Assembly (NCBI GenBank): GCA_050313995.1
Contig: JBNPMM010000001.1
Length of the DNA: 64,000 nt
Reading direction: 5' to 3' (one strand)
Origin: JAUMWX01 sp023394215
Lineage (GTDB): Bacteria > Bacillota > Clostridia > Tissierellales > Peptoniphilaceae
Below are positions 51,688 to 60,480 of the stretch, piece by piece (the stretch's first letter is position 1; each line of letters opens with the position of its first letter). The translations under genes and the position numbers were made by a program. Below the pieces are notes generated by a model. That model was not told the DNA's origin, did no database searches, and saw only the letters and a list, made by a program, of their open reading frames with translations.

Positions 51688-52773
51688 ATGAAAGTAACAT
51701 TAAACAATCTTGGTAAAAAATACGAAGGAAGAGAAAACTTCACTATAAGAAATATAAACCTTGAAATAGAAGACAAGGAATTTTGTGCAATACTTGGCCC
51801 TTCAGGTTGCGGTAAATCTACCCTGCTTAGGATGATAGCGGGTCTTAACTCAATCACGGAAGGAGAACTTAAGTTTGGTGAAAAGCTTATGAACAAGGTT
51901 GCTCCAAAAGATAGGGATATAGCTATGGTATTCCAATCATATGCCCTTTATCCTCATCTTACAGTTTATGACAATATGGCATTTGCCTTAAAAATGAAAA
52001 AGGAAAGAAAAGAAATCATCCATGAAAGAGTAATGGAAGCGGCTCAAATACTGCAAATAAAAGACTATCTTTATTCCAAACCTTCCGATATATCAGGGGG
52101 ACAAAGGCAAAGAGTTGCTCTTGGAAGGGCCATGGTTAGAAAACCGGGGGTATTCTTAATGGACGAACCCCTATCAAACCTTGATGCTAAACTTCGTGAA
52201 CACATGAGGGTAGAACTTGTAAGACTTCATAAAAATCTCGGCACTACCTCTATCTATGTCACACACGACCAAACCGAAGCCATGACCATGGCTGATAAAA
52301 TAGTCCTTTTAGACAAGGGTGTTATACAACAATTCGGAAAACCTGAAGAATTCTACAATAGACCTCAAAACCTATTTGTAGCGGGCTTCATAGGCTCCCC
52401 TACAATGAACATCTTTGAAGGCACTATAGAAAACGGTAAATTTGTTAACAATTCAAAAACAATATCTGTACAGCCAAATTCTAAGGATGCTGAAAAATTA
52501 GCCGCTTACGAAGGTAAAAAAGTAAGCATGGGCATAAGATCCGAAAGATTTTTAGCAAAAAAAGAGGCAGAAAATTCATTTAATGCTAAAATAGATGTTA
52601 TAGAAATGTTGGGTAAGGAAAAACTTCTTTATGTTGTCCTTGATGACGGAACAGAATGTACTATTTCCCAACCCGGACACTATGAATATAATGTTGATGA
52701 AAGGCATAATTTCACCTTCGACCTTGAAGCTTTGCACTTCTTCGACGGTGAAACTACTGAAAGAATAAACTAA
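51688..52773 (+). CDS. Sugar ABC transporter ATPase (MsmX/MalK)
   Basis: 361 residues with the full ABC ATPase set: GPSGCGKST (Walker A), VFQSYALYPHLTVYDN (Q-loop), ISGGQRQRVALGRA (signature), FLMDEPLSNLDAKLR (Walker B), YVTHDQTEAMTM. The C-terminal third is a TOBE-type regulatory domain (GFIGSPTMNIFEG, VSMGIRSERFL). It probably energises this transporter and perhaps others. GGAGG precedes the ATG, 9 bases after malG. Confidence 0.95.
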   Translation: MKVTLNNLGKKYEGRENFTIRNINLEIEDKEFCAILGPSGCGKSTLLRMIAGLNSITEGELKFGEKLMNKVAPKDRDIAMVFQSYALYPHLTVYDNMAFALKMKKERKEIIHERVMEAAQILQIKDYLYSKPSDISGGQRQRVALGRAMVRKPGVFLMDEPLSNLDAKLREHMRVELVRLHKNLGTTSIYVTHDQTEAMTMADKIVLLDKGVIQQFGKPEEFYNRPQNLFVAGFIGSPTMNIFEGTIENGKFVNNSKTISVQPNSKDAEKLAAYEGKKVSMGIRSERFLAKKEAENSFNAKIDVIEMLGKEKLLYVVLDDGTECTISQPGHYEYNVDERHNFTFDLEALHFFDGETTERIN

Positions 52774-52774
52774 T

Positions 52775-53770
52775 ATGAACAAAAAAGTAACTATCAGAGA
52801 CGTGGCAAAACTTGCCGACGTCAGTATATCCACAGTATCAAGAGTTGTATCAGGCAACGCTTTTGTAAAAAAAGAAACCCTTGAAAGGGTTGAAAAGGCT
52901 ATAAAAGAAACCGGCTATCAGCCCAATTATACAGCTCAGGCACTTGCAACAAACTCTACCGACACCATAGGTATAGTAGTGGATAGAAGCCCTGAAATGA
53001 GCTTAAACAATGCGTATTTCGTAAATATACTGGATTCCATATCCTCCCATCTTTCCAAGCACGGAAAGGATATACTTATAGTATTCTCACACGGAAACGA
53101 TAAAAACAATCAGGAAGACCAAAATGTAAAAAGACTTATAAGGTCCCATAAGATTGACGGAATAATAAAATTGTCAGTTCTTGAGAATGATAAAACCTTA
53201 GAATACCTGTCTCAAATAGACCTGCCGTCTGTTGTCATAGGTACTCCCGATAAAAATCAGCCCATTTCCTATGTCGACAACGATAATGTAAAGGCTATGG
53301 AAGAAGTTGTTGAATTTTTAATAAAAAAAGGCCACAAAAAAATTGCCTTTGTTGCCGGAAGCCTTAACTATATGGTTACCAAAAACAGACTTAAGGGTTT
53401 TGAGTTTGCCCTAATTAAAAATTCGCTTGAAATAGATACGAATTCTCAATATTTTATAGACTTCTCCATAGGTTCCGGTTACGAATTGGCTGACGAACTT
53501 GCAAGGAAAAACTATGATGCCATAGCCTGTACGGATGATCTCATAGCGGTAGGGATCTCCAGAAGATTTTCCGAACTTAATATAAAAACGGAAATCACAG
53601 GCTTCAACAACACCTACTATGGTCAGCTTTTAGAGAATCCTATATCAAGTGTTGACATCAACAGCGAAATGCTCGGCAAAGAAGCGGTAAATCTTCTCAT
53701 GAACGCCATAGAGGGCTCTACAAGCAAAAACCACAGTCTGGTAGATACAAAATTAATAATAAGGGGTTAA
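52775..53770 (+). CDS. LacI family transcriptional regulator
   Basis: A 331-residue repressor: HTH VTIRDVAKLADVSISTVSRVVSGN plus hinge (residues 1-60), then a periplasmic-binding-like effector domain with INSEMLGKEAVNLL near the end, typical of MalR-like regulators. It starts 1 base after the ATPase gene. A LacI-type operator upstream of malE is the obvious target, so the operon is probably self-regulated by a maltodextrin signal. Confidence 0.92.
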   Translation: MNKKVTIRDVAKLADVSISTVSRVVSGNAFVKKETLERVEKAIKETGYQPNYTAQALATNSTDTIGIVVDRSPEMSLNNAYFVNILDSISSHLSKHGKDILIVFSHGNDKNNQEDQNVKRLIRSHKIDGIIKLSVLENDKTLEYLSQIDLPSVVIGTPDKNQPISYVDNDNVKAMEEVVEFLIKKGHKKIAFVAGSLNYMVTKNRLKGFEFALIKNSLEIDTNSQYFIDFSIGSGYELADELARKNYDAIACTDDLIAVGISRRFSELNIKTEITGFNNTYYGQLLENPISSVDINSEMLGKEAVNLLMNAIEGSTSKNHSLVDTKLIIRG

Positions 53771-53776
53771 TAATTA

Positions 53777-55297
53777 ATGCTGGATGAAAAATATAATTTT
53801 AAAAAAATAGCGACTGACAGAACTTCAGGGATACTTATGCATATATCTTCCCTTCCCAGTCCTTACGGAATAGGAAACCTTGGGCAAGAGGCAAGAAACT
53901 TCGTAGATTTTCTTGCAAGATCGGGGCAAACCTATTGGCAAATGCTTCCTGTCGGTCCTACAGGTTACGGGGACAGTCCTTATCAATCATTTTCAACATT
54001 TGCAGGCAATCCCTACCTGATAGATTTAGACAATCTTAGAGATTGGGGGCTTCTAAGCCAAGATGACCTTAATCCCCTAAATCAAAATCTAAATCCTGAA
54101 ATGGTAGATTATGGCAGAATTTTCAACGAAAGATTCCCCATTCTGAGAAAGGCCTTTGATAACTTCGATACGGCTTCTTCCCATTACCAAGAATTCTGTA
54201 AAGACAAAGCTTTTTGGTTAAACGACTATGCCCTATATATGGCAATAAAAGACTTTCACAAAGGCGCTTCCTGGATCACTTGGGCTGATTCCTATAAATT
54301 CAGAGAAGAAAAGGCCCTTAAGGATTTTGAAGAAAAATATCCTAAAAATGTAGAATTCTACAGATTTATACAATATCTTTTCTTTGACCAATGGCAAAAA
54401 CTTAAAGACTATATAAGTTCAAGGGGTATCAAAACCATAGGAGATTTGCCAATTTATGTAGCGGAAGATAGTGCGGATACCTGGGCCCACCCTGAACTTT
54501 TCCAACTAAAGAAAGACCTTACTCCAGAATTTGTAGGAGGCTGCCCTCCTGACGGATTCTCAGAAGCAGGTCAACTTTGGGGCAATCCTTGCTACAACTG
54601 GGAAAATAACGAAAAGGAAGAATTCTCCTGGTGGACTCAAAGAATAAAATGCTCATTTGATATATTTGACTGCATAAGAATAGACCACTTCAGGGGCTTC
54701 GAATCCTATTGGGCTATACCGGCAGGAGATGATACAGCCAAAAACGGTTCTTGGCAAAATGGTCCCGGACTTAAGCTTTTTAACAAAATCAAGGAAAAGC
54801 TTGGCGACATCCCTATAATAGCTGAAGATCTTGGTTATATGACAAAGGAAGTCTACGAGTTCAGGGAAGCTACAGGCTTTCCCGGTATGAAAATCCTTCA
54901 GTTTGCATTCGATCCTCAGGCAAACAGCGACTACCTTCCTCACAACATTACAGTAAACAGCGTGGTCTACACAGGTACCCATGATAACGACACTGTGAAA
55001 GGTTGGCTTGAGGAAAGTGCAAGACCCGAAGAAATAGACCTTGCAAGAAGATACCTAAACCTTTCAGACTCCGAAGGCTATGTTTGGGGTATGATGCGAG
55101 GAGCCCTTACAAGCGTTGCAAAGATGGCAATTCTTCAAATGCAGGACCTTTTAGAACTTGGTAACTTTGCCCGTATGAATGCTCCCGGCACCCTTGGCAA
55201 TAACTGGACTTGGAGAATGAAAGAGGGTCAATTAACTGACGAGCTTGCCTATAAGCTTCATGAACTTACCAGAATATCTGGCAGATTAAATAAATAA
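53777..55297 (+). CDS. malQ: 4-alpha-glucanotransferase
   Basis: GH77 enzyme of 506 residues that disproportionates malto-oligosaccharides in the cytoplasm. SGILMHISSLPSPYGIGNLG at the N-terminus, GDSPYQSFSTFAGNPYLIDL, IRIDHFRGFESYWAIP with the catalytic Asp, IAEDLGYMTKEV with the acid/base Glu, and YTGTHDNDTVKGW are diagnostic. It is the last gene of the maltodextrin operon, 6 bases after the LacI gene, and completes uptake and breakdown of starch fragments. Confidence 0.95.
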   Translation: MLDEKYNFKKIATDRTSGILMHISSLPSPYGIGNLGQEARNFVDFLARSGQTYWQMLPVGPTGYGDSPYQSFSTFAGNPYLIDLDNLRDWGLLSQDDLNPLNQNLNPEMVDYGRIFNERFPILRKAFDNFDTASSHYQEFCKDKAFWLNDYALYMAIKDFHKGASWITWADSYKFREEKALKDFEEKYPKNVEFYRFIQYLFFDQWQKLKDYISSRGIKTIGDLPIYVAEDSADTWAHPELFQLKKDLTPEFVGGCPPDGFSEAGQLWGNPCYNWENNEKEEFSWWTQRIKCSFDIFDCIRIDHFRGFESYWAIPAGDDTAKNGSWQNGPGLKLFNKIKEKLGDIPIIAEDLGYMTKEVYEFREATGFPGMKILQFAFDPQANSDYLPHNITVNSVVYTGTHDNDTVKGWLEESARPEEIDLARRYLNLSDSEGYVWGMMRGALTSVAKMAILQMQDLLELGNFARMNAPGTLGNNWTWRMKEGQLTDELAYKLHELTRISGRLNK

Positions 55298-55303
55298 AAA
55301 ATT

Positions 55304-55381
55304 TTCTATCGACAACTGAAATAAAGCCGATAGAAAGCTTTTACACCGGAGACATTTAAAAATATTTGTCTCCGGTTTTTA
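55304..55381 (+). terminator. Double terminator of the maltodextrin operon
   Basis: A first hairpin TTCTATCG/CGATAGAA at 55304-55335, then a second, strong one ACCGGAGACA/TGTCTCCGGT (55345-55376) with a T5 tail. Confidence 0.82.
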
Positions 55382-55666
55382 TTCCCCCTTGGCAAAATAG
55401 CCTTAATATAACTAAAAATCCAACAAATAAAATAATAAAAAATTGTAGGAAATTATTACACGATGTATAAAGACCAAGTATAATTTAATTACCACTAAAG
55501 ATCTTGCCGATATCTTTTTATTAACTTTACTGTAAAGATTTTGCCTGATGTTTAGAATTCATCAAAACAAAACTGTAAAATAAACAGACTCGACTATAAT
55601 ATAAATTTAAATTTAATAATATTTGTCGAGAGACAATAGTCTTTTGTAAATTTTCAAGAAAAACCT
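55382..55666. other. Intergenic region upstream of the surface-protein remnant
   Basis: About 285 AT-rich bases. TATAAT at about 55597-55602 (GACTATAATATAAAT) may be the surface-protein promoter. No Shine-Dalgarno is seen before the candidate ATG at 55667, and I find no other feature. Confidence 0.4.
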
Positions 55667-55935
55667 ATGATTTTTCCGAAAAGAGCAAATACCTAAAAAA
55701 ATTACTTGCACTCGCTCTTTGTGCAACCATGCTCCTAAGTCAAGCTACAGCTTTTGCAGCAGGCGAATGGACAGAAAATGAAACAGTATTAAATAAAGAA
55801 GAAGCGGCAAAAAACGCAAGCATCAAGCAATAAGTACCACCTGTTCCGGCTGAATATAACCATGCGGCAGATGCGGCAAGGGTTACATTTTTAGTACAAA
55901 AGCTTGATCATGAAGGCAACGGCTACAATGGTGAT
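55667..55935 (+). pseudogene. Broken 5' end of the MucBP surface-protein gene
   Basis: From ATG 55667 the frame stops after 9 codons. One extra T in the T5 run (55671-55675) would join it to a well-formed signal peptide (..KYLKKLLALALCATMLLSQATAFA-AGEW). Even then an in-frame TAA at 55831-55833 separates the first ~30 mature residues from the rest (VPPVPAEYNHAADAARVTF...), which runs in frame to the intact frame at 55936. Two lesions in 170 bases indicate decay, phase variation or sequence error. Confidence 0.7.
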
Positions 55936-58284
55936 ATGAATACCGATTACTATTTATCATATTCGGTTGACAAAACCGGAGCTGATAACACCGTTTTTGT
56001 AAGCTTAGTAGATAAAAAAACCGGTACAGTCATAGAAACCAAACAAGTAACTCCTGGTCAAACTATACAATTTGATCAACTTAAGACTGAAAAATATGTA
56101 TATACTATTGAGTATTCAAACAATAGCAACCAGTTACACGTAATAAATGGACAAGCAGGTAAAAATACCGATACTGTAGTTTACAGCTTTGTATCAGACA
56201 GTATAGGCGGAGGTTTCAATGAAATTGGTATAGAGATCCCTACTATGAAAGCTCAACATGTAACCAGTTATGTAACTGATGAAGAAAATCCTGAAGAACT
56301 TGCGAAATATACTCAAACAGGAGATGTTGCTACAAATATGTTTAAAGCAGCTGATAAGGCTGAATTTAAAGGTTATGAATATGTAGCGGAAAAAGGACCT
56401 CTTCCTGAAGATACTTTAGGTTACATAGCAGCTAACTATAATAAGGGTACTGCTTTACTACAATATTATAATTCCTATAAGTCAGCAACTGTAAGATATA
56501 TTACAAAAGATGACGGTACTGCAAGGGTACTTACATTTATAATAAATCCTGACCATCCTAATTTTAAAGAATATTACTTAAAAAATGAAATAACTATTGA
56601 AGATTTAAAAGTAAATGAAATTATGGAAGTGGTAAACAATCCAAACAGAACACCTGAAGATGTTGCCAGATTAAACTCACCGGAGTTTCCATTCTTGTTA
56701 ATGTTTGTTTCAGAAGAGCTTGCACCTGGTAAATATAACGAAGGCAATGATGCCTTAGGCAGACCTGATCCATGGGTATACGAAACTTCTAAAAATTGGG
56801 CTGTTCCCAAATCTAACCAAGATGGAAAAATAGTTGAAGGTTATCGTACAAAATCTCTAAAACACACTTTAGGCGTGCATAACGGACACGAAAAAGGAAA
56901 TCTATATTCCGAAGCTCAACATTATCTTGTAAATGAAGAAGGCAAATATATTGATCTTGACGGAAATGTAGTAGACAAACAGACAGTTATAATCGGAGGT
57001 TTGATACAATCTCTTGTAAATAGAACAAAAACAATTAATGCTGAAACTATTCATTACTACAGACCTCTAAAGGGTTCAGTAATTGTAAATTATGTAGATA
57101 CAACCGGAGCCGTAATTGCACCTAAGGTTACTGATATAGCGGATGCCCCTCATAACACAGCTTATGATACGGAAGTAGACAACAAACCTCTTACAATAGT
57201 TGCAGAAAACGGTGCAACTTACAGATATAAAGAAGTTCAAAACGGTTCAGCCGATACTATAGGAAAAGTTGTAGGTGGCGAAGAGTTAAGTGTAACCTAT
57301 GTATATGACCTTATCCCTAACGATCAAGGTGATGTTATAGTTCACTATGTAGATACTGAAGGCAATGTAATCAAAACCCCTGTATTTGATGAAAAGGGCG
57401 CAGATTCCGATTCTCCATATGATACAACAGATAAAAGAGAAAAAGAAATAAGCTTCAACGGTAAAACTTACAGATATAAGGAAATTCAAAACGGTTCCGA
57501 TCCTGAAAAAGGAAAGATTGTAGGCGGTGAAGCCAAAAATGTAACTTATGTATATGAGTTAGTTCCTGAAAAAGGAAGCGTAAAGGTTAACTATGTTGAC
57601 GAAGAAGGCACTGTAATAAAGGACCCTGTATTTGATGAAGAAAATGCGGATGCAGGAAAAGATTATGACACAGCTATTGACAATAAACCGAAAACTATCA
57701 AAACAGCAGACGGTAAAGAATACGAATTAGTAAAAGTTCATGAAGACTCAGCTGCTGAACAAGGTAAAATAGTTGGCGGAGAAACGCTTGAAGTTACTTA
57801 CGTTTATAAACTAAAAAACGGTGGAGAAAATCCTTCAGAACCACCTGTGATAGAGCCTAAGGGAAATGTTATCGTTAATTATGTAGATGAAGACGGCAAT
57901 GTAATCAAAAAGCCTGTATTTGATGAAAAAGATCAAGTAGTTGGAAAAGATTACGACACTAAGGATAACAAGCCGAAGACAATAACTACTGAAGACGGTA
58001 CAACTTATGAACTTGTTCCAAACAAGACAAAGGGAAATGAAACAGGCAAAGTTGTAAAAGGTGATACTGAAATCACTTACGTTTACAAGAAAGTTGAAAA
58101 GAAGCCTGTTCCAAAACCAAACAACAATCCAAACAATAATCCAAATAACAATGGAACAAACAAGTCAGGCAAGGGTCCTTATACCGGAGATTCTAACAAT
58201 ATCTTCCTACAAGCAGGACTATTAGCATTTGCCACTATAGGACTTACTCTTACACTTATTCTAAAGAAAAGAGTTAAACGATAA
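55936..58284 (+). CDS. MucBP-repeat cell-wall surface protein, 5'-truncated frame
   Basis: The intact frame codes 782 residues but lacks a signal peptide, which lies upstream behind a stop and a frameshift. Residues 1-375 form an adhesin-like N-terminal region. Four MucBP-type repeats follow at about 57073, 57328, 57574 and 57862, each with the G-V-V-YVD-G-VI and YVYKL pattern. A Pro/Asn-rich stalk (PKPNNNPNNNPNNN) precedes a sorting signal: GPYTGDS, a 20-residue hydrophobic stretch and KKRVKR, a LPxTG variant. If expressed, it would bind mucin-type surfaces. Translation as it stands would give an unexported protein. Confidence 0.75.
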   Translation: MNTDYYLSYSVDKTGADNTVFVSLVDKKTGTVIETKQVTPGQTIQFDQLKTEKYVYTIEYSNNSNQLHVINGQAGKNTDTVVYSFVSDSIGGGFNEIGIEIPTMKAQHVTSYVTDEENPEELAKYTQTGDVATNMFKAADKAEFKGYEYVAEKGPLPEDTLGYIAANYNKGTALLQYYNSYKSATVRYITKDDGTARVLTFIINPDHPNFKEYYLKNEITIEDLKVNEIMEVVNNPNRTPEDVARLNSPEFPFLLMFVSEELAPGKYNEGNDALGRPDPWVYETSKNWAVPKSNQDGKIVEGYRTKSLKHTLGVHNGHEKGNLYSEAQHYLVNEEGKYIDLDGNVVDKQTVIIGGLIQSLVNRTKTINAETIHYYRPLKGSVIVNYVDTTGAVIAPKVTDIADAPHNTAYDTEVDNKPLTIVAENGATYRYKEVQNGSADTIGKVVGGEELSVTYVYDLIPNDQGDVIVHYVDTEGNVIKTPVFDEKGADSDSPYDTTDKREKEISFNGKTYRYKEIQNGSDPEKGKIVGGEAKNVTYVYELVPEKGSVKVNYVDEEGTVIKDPVFDEENADAGKDYDTAIDNKPKTIKTADGKEYELVKVHEDSAAEQGKIVGGETLEVTYVYKLKNGGENPSEPPVIEPKGNVIVNYVDEDGNVIKKPVFDEKDQVVGKDYDTKDNKPKTITTEDGTTYELVPNKTKGNETGKVVKGDTEITYVYKKVEKKPVPKPNNNPNNNPNNNGTNKSGKGPYTGDSNNIFLQAGLLAFATIGLTLTLILKKRVKR

Positions 58285-58290
58285 TATATT

Positions 58291-58323
58291 AAAAAGGATT
58301 CGACTTTTAGTCGAATCCTTTTT
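58291..58323. terminator. Bidirectional terminator
   Basis: AAAAAGGATTCGACT/AGTCGAATCCTTTTT, a near-perfect 15-base stem between the surface-protein gene and the convergent gene at 58341. Confidence 0.88.
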
Positions 58324-58340
58324 ATAATTAGCTACAAAAA

Positions 58341-59114
58341 TTATTCTGCTTTTGTTTCATAAACCGTTCCGCCTACTATATCTCCTGTCAAGATGTCAAC
58401 GTAGACACATTCAATTTCAAATTCAACATTATATACTATTGAAAGCTTACCCTTATCTTTAACATCACCAAGCTTGTAGTAATCGTTTCTTTCCTTTACG
58501 CTAAGTTCAACCAAAACCGGATTATACTCTTTATCCTTAATATTTTCTCTCAAAAACTTTTTAGCTATCTCAACAGCCTCATCTTGGCTTATCTTAGGTT
58601 CAATATCATCGGTAAATTTTTCAATCTTCTTATAGGAAACCGGTAAATTCAAATTTGTATCTACAAGTACCCTTATACTGTTATACATATTTTTAAGTCC
58701 ATATTTAGACTTCTTTACATACCAGATATCCAAACCCTCATCTAAGAAAGGAGCCTCTTTATAAATTTCATAGGATGAATCAACATAACCTTCATCTAAA
58801 AGCATCTTCTTTATATCTTCAACACTGTTAAACTTTTCAGATTTTTTATTTAGAGACATAGCATCCAGCTGATCAAGCTCTATCAATTTACCATTCTTAT
58901 CAAATGTAGCTTCCCCATACTTATTTTTATAGGAAAATCCGCTCCAATCTGCTTTAAGATTATCATAAAGCTCAAAATCTTCAGCAACTTTTTTAATATC
59001 AATCTTTTCTAAAGTACTTTTATCGGCAATAACCTTATCCTTTATAAAAAGCACTATTAAAATAGTTCCAACTAAAGCTAATACGTACAAAATACTCTTT
59101 TTGCTTCTAAGCAT
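58341..59114 (-). CDS. Membrane-anchored PepSY/YcdB-like protein
   Basis: A 257-residue protein with an N-terminal hydrophobic anchor (SILYVLALVGTILIVLFI) and an extracytoplasmic region containing two related blocks ending ISQDEAVEIAKKFLRENI and NVEFEIECVYVDILTGDIVGG, reminiscent of PepSY/YcdB-type domains that inhibit proteases or bind peptidoglycan. The assignment is tentative. ATG 59114 has GAGGAGG upstream; an upstream in-frame start would include that site. Monocistronic. Confidence 0.72.
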   Translation of the reverse strand: MLRSKKSILYVLALVGTILIVLFIKDKVIADKSTLEKIDIKKVAEDFELYDNLKADWSGFSYKNKYGEATFDKNGKLIELDQLDAMSLNKKSEKFNSVEDIKKMLLDEGYVDSSYEIYKEAPFLDEGLDIWYVKKSKYGLKNMYNSIRVLVDTNLNLPVSYKKIEKFTDDIEPKISQDEAVEIAKKFLRENIKDKEYNPVLVELSVKERNDYYKLGDVKDKGKLSIVYNVEFEIECVYVDILTGDIVGGTVYETKAE

Positions 59115-59295
59115 AAATCCTCCTCTATTGAATTTTAAAATCACAATAGCTCCTAAGTGAATGGTCCTTTCTTAAGTTCATTATATCAATATTACTAAGT
59201 TAATGTCAAAACAATAACTTTTAAAAACTTATACAAGATTATCCAAGCAAATGATAAAAATTAGCATTAGTAGAGGTCTATCAAAACAAAATTAA

Positions 59296-59338
59296 AACAG
59301 CTTCAGCAGAGCATATGACTGCTCTTACTAAAGCTGTT
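59296..59338 (-). terminator. Terminator after lrgB
   Basis: AACAGCTT/AAGCTGTT outer arms with an inner GAGCA/TGCTC hairpin and a T-rich tail on the minus strand. Confidence 0.75.
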
Positions 59339-59345
59339 AAAATCA

Positions 59346-60038
59346 TTAACCGAATATATTAATCAATATCGGTATTACTATTACTGATGTAAAACCTGCC
59401 AAAGCTATAGCCAAACCTGACATAGCCCCTTCTACAGGACCCATTTCTATGGCTTTTGAAGTTCCAACGGCATGGGAAGTTGTTCCTATACCTATACCCT
59501 TTGCTACAGGGTCTTTTATCTTCAATGTGTTCATAACTATAGGTGCAAATACAGCTCCAAAGATACCTGTAATTACTATACATACTACAGCAACCGCTGA
59601 TATACCGCCATATTCACCTGCCAAGGCAACCCCTATAGCAGTTGTCAAAGATTTTGGCACTATTGATAGTGTTAATTCTTTATTTAAACCAAAAACTTTT
59701 GCCAATATAAATACACTAAGTACAGAAGTCAACACACCTGCAAACACGCCTACAAATACAGGTATAATATTCTTCTTTAATAATTCTATGTTCTTGTATA
59801 GGTTTAAAACCATAGCTACCGTAGCCGGAGCAATTAAGAATGTAATATACTTTCCGCCTATATTATAATCATCATATGATATATTGAATATCTTCAAAAA
59901 TGCCACACATAAAATCATAGCAATTAATAGAGGATTGGCTATAGGTGTCTTTAATTTCTTAGATATAACTGTTCCTATTAAATACATGACGATTGACAAC
60001 ATAATTCCAAAATATGGACTTTTAATCATTTCACTCAT
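59346..60038 (-). CDS. lrgB: LrgB/CidB family membrane protein
   Basis: A 230-residue polytopic membrane protein of the LrgB family with about six segments. KSLTTAIGVALAGEYGGISAVAVVCIVITGIFGAVFAP and GIGTTSHAVGTSKAIEMGPVEGAMSGLAIALAG are the conserved family blocks. Known members pair with an LrgA subunit; the Bacillus PftA/PftB pair imports pyruvate, others modulate autolysis. Its start overlaps the lrgA stop by one base. Placed behind a FAD-oxidase gene, a lactate/pyruvate role is the better reading. Confidence 0.9.
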   Translation of the reverse strand: MSEMIKSPYFGIMLSIVMYLIGTVISKKLKTPIANPLLIAMILCVAFLKIFNISYDDYNIGGKYITFLIAPATVAMVLNLYKNIELLKKNIIPVFVGVFAGVLTSVLSVFILAKVFGLNKELTLSIVPKSLTTAIGVALAGEYGGISAVAVVCIVITGIFGAVFAPIVMNTLKIKDPVAKGIGIGTTSHAVGTSKAIEMGPVEGAMSGLAIALAGFTSVIVIPILINIFG

Positions 60039-60388
60039 TATTTATTCCTCCATTTTTGAACTAATTCAACTACTTTAGCTGTTACACCCATTGTTATAAA
60101 ACCTGATGCCAATACTATAACAACTATAGGTATGATATTTGAACCAAGCACGTCTATTTGATTAACCAAAGAAACTGATACAGGCACAAATAAGAAGGCA
60201 AGGTTTGAAAGAAGTCCATTTGATACATCTTCTATCATATCAACCTTAACTATACCAGCCATTAAAAATATCAATAAAAACAACATTCCGTATACAACTT
60301 CCGGTATAGGGAAATTAATAAGCATCTTACAAATGCTACCCAATAATAAACATATAAATAGGATCGCAAAGCCTTTTAAAATTTTCAT
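60038..60388 (-). CDS. lrgA: LrgA/CidA family membrane protein
   Basis: A 116-residue holin-like membrane protein of four segments with the typical IPEVVYGMLFLLIFLMAGIVKV and NLAFLFVPVSVSLVN. It is coupled to lrgB. A hairpin at 60447-60472 lies between the FAD oxidase stop and this start, so it may have separate or attenuated expression. AAGGAG precedes the ATG. Confidence 0.9.
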   Translation of the reverse strand: MKILKGFAILFICLLLGSICKMLINFPIPEVVYGMLFLLIFLMAGIVKVDMIEDVSNGLLSNLAFLFVPVSVSLVNQIDVLGSNIIPIVVIVLASGFITMGVTAKVVELVQKWRNK

Positions 60389-60446
60389 AGTATCTCCTTA
60401 AAAAGATTCTTTTCAGATAGTTAAAAGCTAATCAAAATTAAAAACT

Positions 60447-60472
60447 AAAAGGGTGGAAATCCACCCTTTTTT
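60447..60472 (-). terminator. Hairpin between the FAD oxidase and lrgA
   Basis: AAAAGGGTGG/CCACCCTTTT perfect stem with a four-base loop; on the minus strand it is followed by TTAGTTTTTAATT, so termination may be incomplete. Confidence 0.7.
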
Positions 60473-60480
60473 AATTTAAC

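Noticed and set aside
55382..55666. Possible small RNA or second gene before the surface protein
   Set aside because: Only AT-rich sequence with a possible -10; no conserved structure or coding potential.
57073..58095. MucBP repeats considered as DNA-level tandem repeats or CRISPR-like array
   Set aside because: The units are about 245-290 bases, diverged at DNA level and coding in one frame; they are protein repeats.
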